Assembly: GCA_947650365.1 (NCBI GenBank)
Contig: OX393553.1
Coordinates: forward strand, 35,404,353 to 35,468,352
Length of the DNA stretch: 64,000 nucleotides
Direction: 5' to 3'
Source of the DNA: Chamaelirium japonicum
Lineage: Eukaryota > Streptophyta > Magnoliopsida > Liliales > Melanthiaceae
Below the pieces are notes generated by a model. It was not told the origin of the DNA and did not search any database. It saw only the letters and a program-made list of their open reading frames with translations. Of this stretch, positions 10,645-21,837 are shown one piece after another. Each line of letters starts with the position of its first letter. Within the stretch, counting starts at the first letter, position 1. The position numbers and the translations under genes were made by a program.

Positions 10645-13600
10645 TGTCACGCCCCAGAAATCTGAAACCGACTCCTGGGGTGTGAATTGAGAAAAAACCA
10701 AGGGGTTTAAGATTTAGTCAACTGTCTACTCTTATTAGGGTTTCTCACATGGTTTCTACTCTCTCAAGGAATATTTTAACACTTACGAAAAATATTTTTT
10801 TTTTCAAAGAGAGTATAAAGATACAATTTTATCGACAGATAAATGATCACGCTCGACCCTCAACCGGGCTATCCTCTCAGCATGTGTGGCCTGCTAGTGC
10901 TCCACGTGCAGACAGAATCCCCCCTGAAGGGAGCACGAGGCTCAAGCCTCTAACGGCGAGCCGAGTAGCCTTACCCGCTCTCTAGCACTCGGGCATTGGT
11001 TTCACATGTCCTATCTAATGGCTTAGTCACTTAGGTCATTTTATGATTTATATTTTATTGTGAGCTATCCTAGGCTTTGGGCCTTGAGGAGAGGCCTACC
11101 CAAAAAGATTACAGCTGGATCATTGCCACTAATAACATGCACTAACTTAAACCTAGTTCGATTACAATGCTAGAGACAAGTAGTACTGCTACACAACATA
11201 CGGAAGTCTAAAACTCTGCCACCGTCCTTACTCCGCCGCTGGCCTCGTGCTGCGGCTACCCCTGAGTCTCTGGACCTGCAGAAGAGCCTACTCGTGGGAA
11301 TGAGTAGCCCCCAAAATGAATTGGGAGATTAGCCAATTAAATGGCTAGTGACAAGCTAACTGCCTAGGTAATTAATGACGCCCGTATTTTATCAACAGTT
11401 TACTGATTACCCTAATTGTCCAACTACGTTTTCAATCACGTCCTAAGTGTCCATGCAGTTTCTACATTTGCATACAATTCCTACTGTCACTAGGTTATCG
11501 AGAGTACCATTTTACAGTTAATAAAATTAAACACACACAATGTGAACCCCGGATATTTTGTTCATCCTGCCCCCGGTCGGTCATTACTATAGGGCCTTTT
11601 ATTTCGATGTAGAGGGCCAACTCTCTCGCCGCGCATACTCCGACACCATGCGCAAAGTCACCCATATGATCATAAGGGGTTTCCCGTCTTTCACGGTGGA
11701 GCTCTACCGCCCAACTTGCTTTCTTTAGGGTCTTCAACTACCCCGGGACAGGATTGCTAGGCCAATCCCTCGTCGAGGGCACCACCTATTGGCTTTACCA
11801 CAACCCCTGCCCGTGACCCCCTGACCTACTAATCTTCGGCTGTGCGCGCAGGGTGGTTTACGGCCCTTGCGCGCACGGGGTCCGAATCTTTCACAGGATA
11901 TAATATCACACAATTTATAATAATAAAGTGATTTCGATATTTTACCCCGGGATTCGCACCGCGCTCACAACCCATGCATCATAATAAATTTACTCTCGCC
12001 CGTATTCCCGTGTGCCTAGGTCTCTACACTCCATCCAGGAGAGTGAGCCCGATAATTATTATTTTATCATTAATTCTTAATATTAAGGGGATTCCTATTT
12101 ACGGTGTCCAAGCAATCAGAAAATTTATTATTAAATTATATTATTAAGCATGCGTCGCCGGACTCGCGACTCCGCATGCAAAGCGGGGTCCACTCAACCA
12201 CATGCGACGATGTCCGGCGGGACCCGCATGCAGCGTTATGGACGCCTACCCTTAATTTCTATAATAGCATAATTAATTAGCTAAACAGTGTGCAGTGTCA
12301 CCTGAAAAGTGTGCTCGGGCTGATGCTGCTAAGCGCCCTCTGCTCCGCCTCCGACTTGGTCCACGTGCTCACCAACTGCCAAACATACCAGTGGTCTATG
12401 GTCATTAAGTGCTACTTAAAATATTGTCGGTTTAGGTCTGATTGGCCGAGCTGAGAATTTATGCGTCATCAGACGCCGGTCTACTGGCACGCAAAACGGT
12501 GTGCCAAGGGTAGCGTCATCGGACGCCGGTCTACTGGCACGCAAACCGAGGTGCCAAAGATAGCGTCATCGGATGCCTGTCTACTGGCACGCAAACCGGT
12601 GTGCCAAGGGTAGCGTCATCGGACGCCGATCTACTGGCACGCAAACTGAGGTGCCAAAGATAGCATCATCGGACGCCTGTCTACTGGCACGCAAACCGAT
12701 GTGCCAAGGGTAGCGTCATCGGACGCCGGTCTACTGGCACGCAAACCGAGGTGCCAAAGATAGTGTCATCGGACGCCTGTCTACTGGCACGCAAACCGGT
12801 GTGCCAAGGGTAGCGTCATCGGACGCCGGTCTACTGGCACGCAAACCGAGGTGCCAAAGATAGCGTCATCGGACGCCTGTCTACTGGCACGCAAACCGGT
12901 GTGCCAAGGGTAGCGTCATCGGACAGTGAAATGACGACAGACAATTCTAACACTATGCACTATGTGCAGTTGTAGGTTATGCCACTTAGAAAATTTTGGG
13001 GCCCACCAATATAAAATGGGCCAACATACCGAAGTGGGGTCCACACACTTAAGTGGGACCAGCGGGGGCCTCCTTCAAGATGGGGCCACACTTTTAGGTG
13101 GGGGCCACTATTTACAATTTTTAATCATTTAAATATTGGTAAACTATAGAAATTACTTGAATGCCCACTAGGGGCATTCAAATTTTCGAAACCAACCACT
13201 CCCCATTGTTACAAGGGAATGAGCTTGGGAGGGGGTTTTTACGATGCTCCCGAGTCTCGCACGGGGGTCGGCCGGCCTCGCCGTCAACGGCGATCCGTAG
13301 AGGGTGCTAGGGAGAGCGGCCTAGAACCCTCCATGCGAGCCGGGGCGGCCTAGTTCCTAGCCGGTGCGGTCCGGAAAATGATCCGAAGTTGGGCGGTTTC
13401 GAAGCAATGAGGAGGTGTAGAGGGGCTTGCCTTGACGTGAAGAAGAGGCCGGATCGGTTGGGCATCCGGACGTCGAGGAGGCGGAAAGGGAGGTCGTCTG
13501 AGCTTGGGGAGGTCGTCAGTCGTCGCTCAGGTGAGGCTGCCGCCTCTTGCTCCGTCCGTCATGCGCAAGACGATGAGAGAGAGATCTGAGGGTCGGGTTG

Positions 13601-14285
13601 TCCCGCTCAGTGGGGAGGGGTCAGTTGCTGCGGCTCCTCCTCCTCGCTTCTCTACGACCAGCAGGCCTTCTCCGGTGCTGGCTGCCGTGCGCGAGCCATA
13701 CGGGGAGGAAAGGAACCAGGGGAGAGATAGAGAGAGGAAGAGAGATCGGGGAGGGAAGAGATGGATCGGATAGGGGTGAGGGGTTTGGATAGGGGAGAAG
13801 GGGGGTTGGGCTGAGGAAGGGGGAGAGGGGAGGGGTGGACCACGGTTTTAAAGGGAGAGGAGGGCGGCGGCCGGCGAGGTAGGGGGACCTAGGGGCGGCG
13901 GTGCAGGGTAGGGGGCCGGCGGCGGCATCGGCGGGATTCCGGCCGGGTCGGGCGCGGCAGTAGAGGGGGCGGCGGGAATCCGGGGCGGCGGCGCGACAGT
14001 AGAGGGGGCGGCGGCGCGACAGTAGAGGAGGGGCGGCGGGGGTCGGGTTTGGGTCCGAGAGGGAGAGAGAGACCAGAGAAAGAGAGAAGAGAGGAAGAGA
14101 GAGAGAGAGAAGAGAGAGAGAGGAAAGGGGGGAAAGGGGGGTCACGGGTCTGGGTTTGGGGGGTAGTGGGTTCAGTTTTTTTTTTTTTTTGTTGTTGTTG
14201 TTTTGTTTTCTCTCTTTTTTTTTTTTTTGTTTTGTTTTGTTTAGTTTAGTTTTTTTTTTTTTTTTTTCAAAACCCGGTCATTACA
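10645..14285 (-). repeat. 5' LTR of the gypsy element (3.6 kb)
   Basis: Near-identical to 2227-5843. Differences found by eye include about 22 substitutions, a one-base indel near 13217, a two-base GA deletion near 13742, and an extra 24-bp copy of a gcgacagtagaggg-containing unit near 14000. The ends are tgtcacg and cattaca. Confidence 0.92.
12463..12925. repeat. 50-bp minisatellite inside the gypsy LTR (right copy)
   Basis: Same nine-unit array as 4045-4507, with the same alternating two-unit order and only a few base differences between the LTRs, so no unit was gained or lost after insertion. Confidence 0.92.
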
Positions 14286-14290
14286 AAAGA
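14286..14290. repeat. Target site duplication (AAAGA), right copy
   Basis: Equals 2222-2226. The restored empty site belongs to the internal region of the outer element. Confidence 0.9.
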
Positions 14291-14362
14291 TCAGGAGCTT
14301 CTCACAGTGATGTCATGCATCATGTGCTTGAACTCGTGGAAGTCCACTCGGCCATCGCGGAT
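14291..14362 (-). pseudogene. Possible captured EF-hand protein C-terminus
   Basis: On the minus strand 23 codons read IRDGRVDFHEFKHMMHDI, then TVRSS and a TGA stop at 14291-14293. DGRVDFHEF fits the second half of an EF-hand calcium-binding loop (DG, hydrophobic, acidic, EF). Upstream, in pyrimidine-rich DNA, the similarity stops abruptly, as at an exon edge. It lies in the internal region of the outer non-autonomous LTR element, so a captured exon fragment is my inference. The fragment is short and the parent gene is unknown. Confidence 0.35.
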
Positions 14363-15535
14363 GAGAAGAGAGAAAGAGTAAGAACAAGGGACAACTGTGA
14401 TTGATTTAAAGAGGATCAAGTCTGAAAGAGAGAGAGGGCATGGGACGACTGTGATTCATTTTAAGAGAAAGAGAGAGACGTGGGGCATGGGATGACTATG
14501 ATTCATTTTAAGAGAAAGAGAGAGATAAAGAAAGAGTGAGACGTGTAGATGTGAGAGGATAGAGAGAGAGAGTCAAAGATGGGAGAGAAAAGAGGGATAG
14601 AGAGAGAAATTCGGGCTGCAGCAACGGCGTGCGGCAATGGCAAGGGCTCCACGATAACCGGGGCGCAGGGAAGAGGCCGGCACGGCAAGGGATGTGGCTG
14701 GAGCGGGGAGCAGGTGGCTGGCGCGGGGAGGAGGCAGGTGGCCTCGGGCTCCACTAGGAGGCGCACGGGATGCAGGGCCGGACGGCAGGCCGACAGGCAC
14801 GAGATCGGGAGACAGGGGCGAACGACATGCAATGGAGGAGGGCACGAATGGCCAAGGGGTGTGGCCGGCCGGATGGCGTGCTGCGCAGATCACGGAGGTT
14901 GCCGGATCTGGAGCAAATAGGCGCGCTGGAGGTGGGTGGCCGGAATGGGTGGCTGGGCATGCAGTAGGGGAGGCCGTCCAGCGATCTGAAGCGCAGGTGG
15001 CCAAATCTGGAGGCACACCGATGACATGATTTGCACCGGCGAGGGCTAGCCGATCGCGGCAAGATCGGCCCGACGATCTGCGGCTACAGGCTGATGAAGG
15101 AAAGAGAGAGATGATCACGATGGAGGACGCCTCGCGATCTGGACGAGCAAAGGGCGGCGGCTTGGTTGTCTTGGGCGCAGAGCACAGGGAGGTAGGGTTC
15201 GTCGTGGACGGCGGGCCGGGAGCAGCCAGAGGTGACATCGGCGGCCGGATCTGGAGCGCAAGCGATTACGGCCTGATCCGACGACACAAGCTCCGACGAG
15301 CGCAGGACACAGGACTTCAGGAGGTAGATGGCCGACGCAGGTTGGGCGCGATCTCGGCGGCACAGGTCAGGCCGCCACGACGGCGAGCGACAGCGGATCG
15401 GACGGCTTGGCAGCGCACGAGATCACAGCGGAGGAGGAGAAGGAAAAATTAATTACTATACCTGGCCTCCCCGAGGTCGCACGCAGCAACCGGGGAGGCC
15501 GAAGCCAAAGATAGGGTCTCTGAAACCCTAGGCTA
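14363..15535 (-). mobile_element. Internal region of the outer element, PBS-proximal half
   Basis: 14363-14580 is AGAGAG-rich, with two copies of a unit containing catgggacgactgtgattca-like sequence. 14600-15450 is GC-rich. Long frames on both strands (for example minus 14573-15238, plus 15111-15452) give low-complexity Arg/Ala/Ser/Pro translations with no recognisable domain, so no gene is called. Confidence 0.5.
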
Positions 15536-15547
15536 GCTCTGATACCA
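15536..15547 (-). promoter_or_regulatory. Primer binding site of the outer element
   Basis: gctctgatacca on the plus strand is tggtatcagagc on the minus strand, abutting the LTR start at 15548. Confidence 0.85.
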
Positions 15548-15723
15548 TGTTACGAAGAGAGAGGGAGAGAGAATAAGTTTGGGGAGAAAACTCCTTGTAT
15601 TATCTCATGAATCTCATTGTCATTACATAAGACTATCTCTCTTTATGTAGAGAGAGAACACACACCTTTACATTACCACAACCGAGGTGGGACTTATAGA
15701 ATACTAACACACTACATCTAATA
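15548..15723 (-). repeat. 5' LTR of the outer non-autonomous element
   Basis: About 176 bp, starting tgttacgaagag beside the PBS. Its right two thirds repeat 768-905. The outer end is placed at ctaata because similarity to the left copy stops there; a TG on the minus strand seven bases in is an alternative end. Confidence 0.75.
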
Positions 15724-16229
15724 CTCATTTAAATCAATTGAATTGCATCTTATATCTGGTGCATAACGTTGAGAAAATCATGTTTATCAAATATCGACTT
15801 TGACAATTAAAAAACAAAAGATAACCCGGTACAGGTTTCAATCGAACCGATCGATACAACTTGATCTGAGGTTGGTCGATATTGGTACCGCTACCCGTAT
15901 TTAAAATCTTGATTAGAACACTTAAATCAACAAAAAAAACACAATTATAACAGGTTTAAAATGTACGAAGTTTAACATCCTACTAAATCAGATCCTTTAA
16001 TCCTTCTAGAACAATACTCCAAAACTCACTCAAAATAACAAATAGAAATAATCTGATGGCCGGAAAATAAAAATTATGAATTCTGCAATCGAAACCTCCC
16101 GAAAGAATCTGCTCCAATAATCGTGCGTGTGCTAGATCTATCTTTGCATCGTATGTTCCCGCGGTCCAGAAACTTGCCCTTGAGTTCTATAAAATCGGTC
16201 TGGGAGCAGCATTTTCAGGATCACCATGG
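15724..16229. other. AT-rich DNA, nothing recognised
   Basis: No coding frame, repeat structure or RNA gene is visible here. Confidence 0.5.
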
Positions 16230-16239
16230 TAGTATAGCA

Positions 16240-16463
16240 CCGGATTTGATCGAGTTAGATTGGGTCGGGTCCGGTTGACACGACCCATTTAGTAAACGGT
16301 TTAAGTCGTGTCAATCGGGTTATAAGTCCAAATCCAAACCCAACCTGTTTAATAAACGGGTCAGTCGGGTGAACTTGTTTATGACCCAAACCCATTTAGA
16401 TCAAACCCAAACCCGCTAACTTTAAGTCGGGTTCGGATCGGGTCACGGATTGCCACCCCTATC
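16240..16463. repeat. GGGTCGGGT-rich repeat, probable hAT-type MITE remnant
   Basis: Repeated gggtcgggt/acccgaccc phrases fill this stretch. It ends in cacggattgccacccctat, whose complement ataggggtggcaatccgtg resembles common hAT termini. The matching left end is not seen, so the copy is probably truncated. Confidence 0.4.
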
Positions 16464-17064
16464 GTAGCATTCTGGTCAAGTAAAACGAGTGCTGGCATAC
16501 CCAAACTCAAATACCTCTAGAGATGTATGCAACCGGTTGGTGTAGGAATGCAACAATCCTTTGGAGTCTGCAACAATCATTTTGATCCGCTCTTGGGTGA
16601 AAGCTTGAACTACATTGTCCACATTTGTCGGCTTTGGAAGATAATCTATAGGCAGGTGTGCCAACCTCTAGTAGTTTGGGAGCCACTAACAGTCTGTTAG
16701 TTTGGCGTGAGTTGGAACCAACGTGCTCCAACTCATGCGGGTTTGTGATTTTTAGCTGCTTGGTTCCGTGCAGAGGCTTTCGATTGAATGAGTTGCAAAT
16801 CACGCATGGGTTTCGATTGCATAGTACCTCACGGTTTTCGAGTGGAGTTCCAACTCACACCGTTCACGAGGTCTTTACCCCGTGTTGTTGATCCGAGTTC
16901 CTCGAGTGTTAACTCCCTCTTAACTGCGGACGCCGCGATCTAGGGTTTCTTTCCCTCCTCTCCTCTGCCATTCTTCCTTTGCTTTCATCTGCAGTGGATG
17001 GCATGATCTAGGGTTTAATTCGCGGGGATTTCTTTCCCTCCTCTCTTCTGCTATTCTTTGGTTG
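16464..17064. other. Unassigned DNA
   Basis: 16650-16900 repeats phrases such as gagttggaaccaac and gagttccaactcac, possibly transposon-end sequence. 16920-17060 has tctagggttt and CT-rich DNA like a plant 5' leader. No gene is supported. Confidence 0.35.
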
Positions 17065-17145
17065 CTTTCGATCGTGGTAAGCTGTTCATTACTTTTGATC
17101 GTGGTGAGCTACTCGTTGCTTTCGACCGTGGTAAGCTGCTCACTG
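17065..17145. repeat. 27-bp tandem repeat, three copies
   Basis: Three consecutive 27-bp units start ctttcgatcgtggtaagct, with copies at 17065, 17092 and 17119. Confidence 0.85.
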
Positions 17146-17219
17146 TTTTTCTTCCTCCATTGTATGCTCCTCGCTCTTGACTGTGGGTTTTCTTTCTCAA
17201 ATGTTTTGATTTCTAGAAC

Positions 17220-18065
17220 TATTGGTCTGATCTAGGTTTGATGTTAGCCCTTCGCATGTCCGAGCCTTTGATTCGCATACTTTTGCTGATCTAAGGTTTG
17301 GTGTTGGTATTTTGCATGTCTGAGCTTTTAATTTTCATACTTTTGCTCTGATTTAGAGTTTGAATTTGGTAATTTTTATGTCTGAGCCTCTGATTTGTAT
17401 ATTTTTGTTGATCTAGAATTTGATATTGATCCTTTGTATGTCTAAGCCTTTGATTGACACTCTTTAGCTCTTATTAATTATTCAGATTTGTTTATTTTTA
17501 TATCTAAGTCTCTAATTTGCTAAATTATGCTGATTTAGGGTTTGATTTTTGCCCTTTTAATATCTGACTCTCATTTTGATAATTTTTTTTATTCTGTGAT
17601 TTAATTCTTACCCATTTGCTCTGATTCACTATTTATTTGTGCTAATTTTTGCCCTTTTAATATCTAAGTCTCTAATTTGATACAAATGTTGTGATATATT
17701 GCACATAGGGCTGGCAATGGGCCCAAATTCGGGCCTCATTTATGCTATGTCGGGTCTTGCTTTTGGGTCGGGCCTATTCAAAAATACATATTTGCTAGGC
17801 CCAAGCCCGGCCCATTGCCAGCCCTAATTGCACATATTTTGGTGCCATTTTAATGTTTGAGCCTCTAATTTAGTACAAATGTTGTAATATACTGCATATA
17901 GTTTGGTGCCCTCTTAATATCTGAGCCTCTAATTTTTGCCCTTTTAATTGCCTCTAATTTGCTAATTCTCGTCTTTTAATGTCTGAGCCTCTGATTTTCT
18001 TAAATGTGCTTTGATTTAGGATTTTATTTTTTTCTTTGCATGTTTGAGCCTCTAATTTTTACTTG
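17220..18065. repeat. Degenerate repeats of a gcctctaattt-containing unit
   Basis: Phrases like tgtctgagcctctaattt and gatttagggtttgattt recur irregularly across the region, interrupted by the MITE at 17706-17826. It looks like leader or intron-like DNA of the decayed Harbinger element to the right, but that link is inference. Confidence 0.5.
17706..17826. mobile_element. hAT-type MITE with 8-bp target duplication
   Basis: The ends are an 18-bp perfect inverted repeat (tagggctggcaatgggcc). The flanks 17698-17705 and 17827-17834 are both attgcaca. An 8-bp duplication with TAGGG...CCCTA ends is typical of hAT elements. At 121 bp it has no coding capacity and would depend on a transposase elsewhere. 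Confidence 0.92.
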
Positions 18066-18074
18066 TTAGGTATA

Positions 18075-18245
18075 TATGTTCAGTTTCTATGAGTTTAAAT
18101 GCCCAGTTTTTCACTTGCTAGACTTGTTATGTTCAGCTTTTAAGAACTTATATGTCTAGTTTTTCACTTGTTAGTCTTACTATGTTTAGTTTTTTAAGTA
18201 CTTATATGCCCAGATTTTTATTTGCTAGCTTACTATATTCAGTTG
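18075..18245. repeat. About 58-bp tandem repeat, three copies
   Basis: Imperfect units share ttatgttcag..tt followed by acttatatgcccag and ttttcacttgctag. Confidence 0.6.
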
Positions 18246-19078
18246 GTGTGAGGACTTAGATCTATCTATGATTAATTTTGATTCATTTGCACGGATGGTC
18301 ATTTAATTTGCCAAAATATATTGCGACCTAAGGTTTTCTTGTGGCAAAATATTTAAAAGGCAACGATAGTTACTTAACTCACAATCTTATGATAAAAAAT
18401 GGTATGACAATCTTGGATGGCATTATGATATTCATGCAACCGATTGCCGTCATATCTTGTGGTGTGATTATTAGTGTGTACGTGAGCTTATTATCCCTAA
18501 ACTAAGTAAACAAATATGTTTTTTAAAATAGATGATGATGACATCGTTGAAGTAACGTAATGAATTTTTTTTTCTCTAAGAGACGATAATGACTGTCTTT
18601 TTTTTTTAAAGAGGCGATGATTATATATTTTTTTCTTCTAAAGAGGCAATAATGATTGTCCTTTTTTCTATGAGGCGATGATGATTATGTTTTTTTCTAA
18701 AGAGACGATGGTGATTATATCATAAGGCTATGATGATATGTCCAAATATATACATGCAATCAGTTACTGCCATATCTTAATTCAAGATGGCTTGGCAATC
18801 TTGGATATTATGTTGAAGATTCTTTGAACATGTAAAAACTGAGTGCATAAGCATTTAAAAACTTAAATTTCATGATCAGTACCATAGCCTATTATCCTTG
18901 AATTTTTTTAGTGTTTTATAGTTATATAGAAATATTTATAAAAACTAATACAATACTATATATATTAGGAGGCATTTAGATGGATCATAAGCAAGATATT
19001 GTACACGCCATATTAGCGCTACCAAAAATATTTGTATTAATTGATGGATTTATACTTATAGCTAGTAAGCATTTTCAA
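18246..19078. other. AT-rich DNA with short repeated gaggcgatgatgatt phrases
   Basis: At 18560-18735, four or five variants of tttctaaagaggcgatgatgatta occur in a row. No gene is seen. The stretch lies upstream of the decayed transposase and may belong to the same element. Confidence 0.4.
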
Positions 19079-20369
19079 TGACATATGCAAGATAGAGAGG
19101 ATGTTCTGAGGGGACCATATCGTCAAAGAGGGGAGTAGTTTATGCGAGATATAATATATGGATCAGATTACATGTGTTATTCTATAACAAGAATGCATAA
19201 ATCAATATTTTTTAGATTCTCTGATATGTTGAAGAACAAATATTTATTAGTCGATATTATACATGTAGATGTGCATGAGTAAGCGACAATGAGACTCTAT
19301 ATACTTAGTCACCATTCTCGGGTCATAAGCCTTGTCACTATGTTTCAAAGACCAAGAGAAATAATTAGTCGATATTTTAACAAGTTTATTAAGATGGTAT
19401 GTGGCTTGTCGGGGGAGTATAGTACACTACCTCCAATAACCACACCATAAAAGATTTCATCTTCTTCGAGTTATTATCTTTAGTTCGAGGTGAGTAATAC
19501 GTCATTCTTACCTTTTTAGAAAATATAGTAAAAGTTACATCTTGGATAAATAATAGTTAAATAAATAAATTGTTGTAGGATTGTATTGGAGTGGTTGATG
19601 ATACGCATGTTAATGGCATAGTTCTAAAATCTGTAGTTGCAAGGTTTCGTGGGAGAAAGGGAATTACATAAAATAACCTCGTAGTAATTAATTTTGACCT
19701 TAAATTTATTTATATTCAAGCAGGATGGGAAGGTTTTACTAATGATATGGTTGTCTTTAAGGATGTCCTTAGATAACCGAATGAGTTTAAAATTTTTAAA
19801 GATAATTTAATTGATATATCTATTGATATATGTGATTAAGTATAAAACAAATAAAATATTTTTACTTGATTCCAAGAAAATACTACTTAGGAGATTCTGG
19901 TTATATAATGATGCCATGGTTGATATGTTCATACCGTGGATGTCGATATCATTTGAAGGATTATATTCATGATAATGGACCTCGTGATCTAAAAGAGTTA
20001 TTTAATCTTTGACATGCATAACTCGGAAATACGATAGAATGAGCTTTTGGTGTGTTAAAACAATGGTAGAGGATCTTAACCATAAAGTCTGCATATTCAT
20101 TCTCTACTCAAGTGTAATGTGTCATTGCTTGTTTTGTTATACACAACTTTATCATAATTGCGCACAATGATGATAATGGTTTTTTTACACAAGGTGGGGA
20201 GATTGAGGGTTAATCGCTATTAGAAATTGATAAGGATTACAAGGAATACATCGATAATTTAACTATCAAAGATCGTAGGAGGAGAAACCAATAATGGGTT
20301 GCAAAGCGAGATGATATCACATCACGCATGTGGATAGATTATTTAATTGGAATGTCTATGTTACATTAA
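19079..20369 (+). pseudogene. Decayed PIF/Harbinger transposase
   Basis: The translation matches plant Harbinger transposases but carries many stops. Recognisable parts in order: RMHKSIFFRFSDMLKNKYLL and EIISRYFNKFIK (helical N-terminal region), IGVVDDTHVNGIV (first catalytic Asp region), QAGWEGFTNDMVVFKDVL, KYYLGDSGYIMMPWL (second Asp in DSGY), and IE*AFGVLKQW (catalytic Glu region, with a stop beside it). A gtgagt...ttgtag intron is visible at 19490-19578. A second intron falls before KYYLGDSGY, the same place as in the intact copy at 49036-50366. The gene cannot make a functional protein. Confidence 0.85.
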
Positions 20370-20550
20370 CTGTTTTATTATTTGATTTTATATTTTGAAA
20401 CAGTCTAATGTAATATATGGCATGCCAGATTCCTGATCTAATGTTTAGTAATATGTTCTAATTTAAGTAATATATAACTTTTTATTTTTTAACATGTCTA
20501 ATTATTATAATATATATTGAGTAAAATATTATTTTTATTTTAGTTCAACG

Positions 20551-21674
20551 GATGGCTAGCTAGGCTCCTAATATTACGGTACCAAGGACTACTGATCCTA
20601 CAATATCAAAATCTGAATCGAAGGTATTCAGATGAGACCTTTGGCATAGTGGATATTTATGTAAATACTTAGCTAACACAATCCAAAATGGAATGAAAGT
20701 AGACAAGGGTTTTAATACCACTTGCTTGAAATAATTGGCAAAGGCAATGAACGATGAGTTCAAAATCGATAATTTCGTTACGAATGTTAGAAACCATTTA
20801 CGGACACTACGCGTGGGATGAGGTAAGCAAGATTCTAAAGCATTCGAGTGGAGTGAGTGTAGGGCTACGACAAAGGCATCATACATATGGATCCAATTAT
20901 GATAGATGAATACATACATGTTATTATTGTAATTTGATATAGATAATTGCATTCATACTATTAGTCTAACATGTCACAGTTAATATGAACTTAAATCTTT
21001 TATGCAGTCTTTTTCGAAAATGGCACCTTATATAAACAAGCTCATTAATAATTTACTAGAACTTATGCAAATGTTCTTTTATAATATTGTAACTGGAGAA
21101 TATTTCATAAGTTCTTGCATGCTAAGTCATTCCTCCAACAATCCAGATGAGTCTCTTGTGTTTTCTTTTGTTGATATTAATGTTGTTGATCTTGATATAC
21201 AATCCCCATTCGATCATAAAGAGCAGAGTACTCCTAACACTACCAAGTCACCTAGATTGACAATAACCTTATCTTCCAAAGGTACTTTATCTTTTAAAGG
21301 TACCAAGGACAAGTCTTTCAAGCGATCACGTGCATCAGAGGATCGCAGCCAGTTTGCTGAATGGGCTGGACTTATATCCAAAGCCATCAAAGAGGTTAGG
21401 AAAGAGATATCCACCAAGTTAGACATTAGTAAGGATATTAAGTACAGCAAGATTATCCTAAATGAGGTGATGAAGTTGGGGTAATATCAATTTAAGCAAG
21501 CCTGATCTATTTATGAAGGCGAAGAATTTAGTTTCTAACCCCGACGATATGAAATCCTTTATTGCACGTGATGATGATGTTTTGCGCATCGAATAGTTAG
21601 AGATTTACTTTAAAGAAGTTAATGCCACTGTTAATACCTTATGTAGTAATGCTCCTCTAAGTGCCTCTAACTAG
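20551..21674 (+). pseudogene. Decayed Myb/SANT-like second protein of the Harbinger element
   Basis: Frames read DLWHSGYLCKYLANTIQNG, then LAKAMNDEFKIDNFVTNVRN with an intron-like break, then the 160-residue open stretch at 21002-21484 rich in Ser/Lys (EDRSQFAEWAGLISKAIKEV), and after a stop KPDLFMKAKNLVSNPDDMKS to a stop at 21672-21674. PIF/Harbinger transposons commonly carry such a Myb-like DNA-binding partner beside the transposase, and this lies just downstream on the same strand. Several in-frame stops and shifts break it. Confidence 0.7.
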
Positions 21675-21837
21675 GGTTGTACCCCATGGGTTGTGCCCAT
21701 AAAAATAAATTTTGGTTCAAACAAACTTTCCCTCTCATGATCTGTAATATTTTTTTAATTATCTTAGTTTGTAATATTTTTTTCTCTCCTGAATGGTAAT
21801 ATTTATTTACTTTAGAATTTATTAAACTTTTTTGTTT

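Larger units (their letters stand above)
2227..14285 (-). mobile_element. Ty3/gypsy retrotransposon, Tekay/Del-type chromovirus
   Basis: Two near-identical 3.6-kb LTRs (2227-5843 and 10645-14285) enclose a 4.8-kb internal region. Reading on the minus strand it holds an iMet primer binding site, gag, protease, reverse transcriptase, RNase H, integrase with a C-terminal chromodomain-like segment, and a polypurine tract. Domain order and the tail resembling a chromodomain (around [21 protein letters not shown], here cut) point to the Tekay/Del lineage. The TSD is intact. About 22 substitutions separate the LTRs by eye, apart from a 24-bp duplication and homopolymer length changes, so the insertion is young. 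It is nevertheless broken by one gag stop and one pol frameshift. It inserted into the outer non-autonomous element. Confidence 0.92.
768..15723 (-). mobile_element. Non-autonomous LTR retrotransposon, split by a nested gypsy element
   Basis: A short LTR occurs at 768-905 (truncated) and again, complete, at 15548-15723. The right copy is bordered inside by a tRNA-iMet primer binding site (15536-15547). The left copy is followed inside by a C-run (906-911), which on the minus strand is a G-rich polypurine tract. The order is therefore 5' LTR right, 3' LTR left. Without the nested element at 2227-14285 the internal part is about 2.6 kb and holds no gag or pol reading frame, so the element would need another element's proteins. 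Its left LTR lost its outer end to the copia insertion at 240-767. The terminal base of the right LTR is uncertain by a few bases. Confidence 0.65.

Noticed and set aside
13621..14145. 174-codon minus ORF in the right gypsy LTR
   Set aside because: Pro/Ser/Leu-rich composition from GGCGG and GAGAG tracts. Its counterpart in the left LTR is interrupted, so the frame is not conserved.
14573..15238. 221-codon minus ORF in the outer element
   Set aside because: GC-driven Ser/Ala/Pro/Arg translation with several equally long frames on both strands; no domain recognised.
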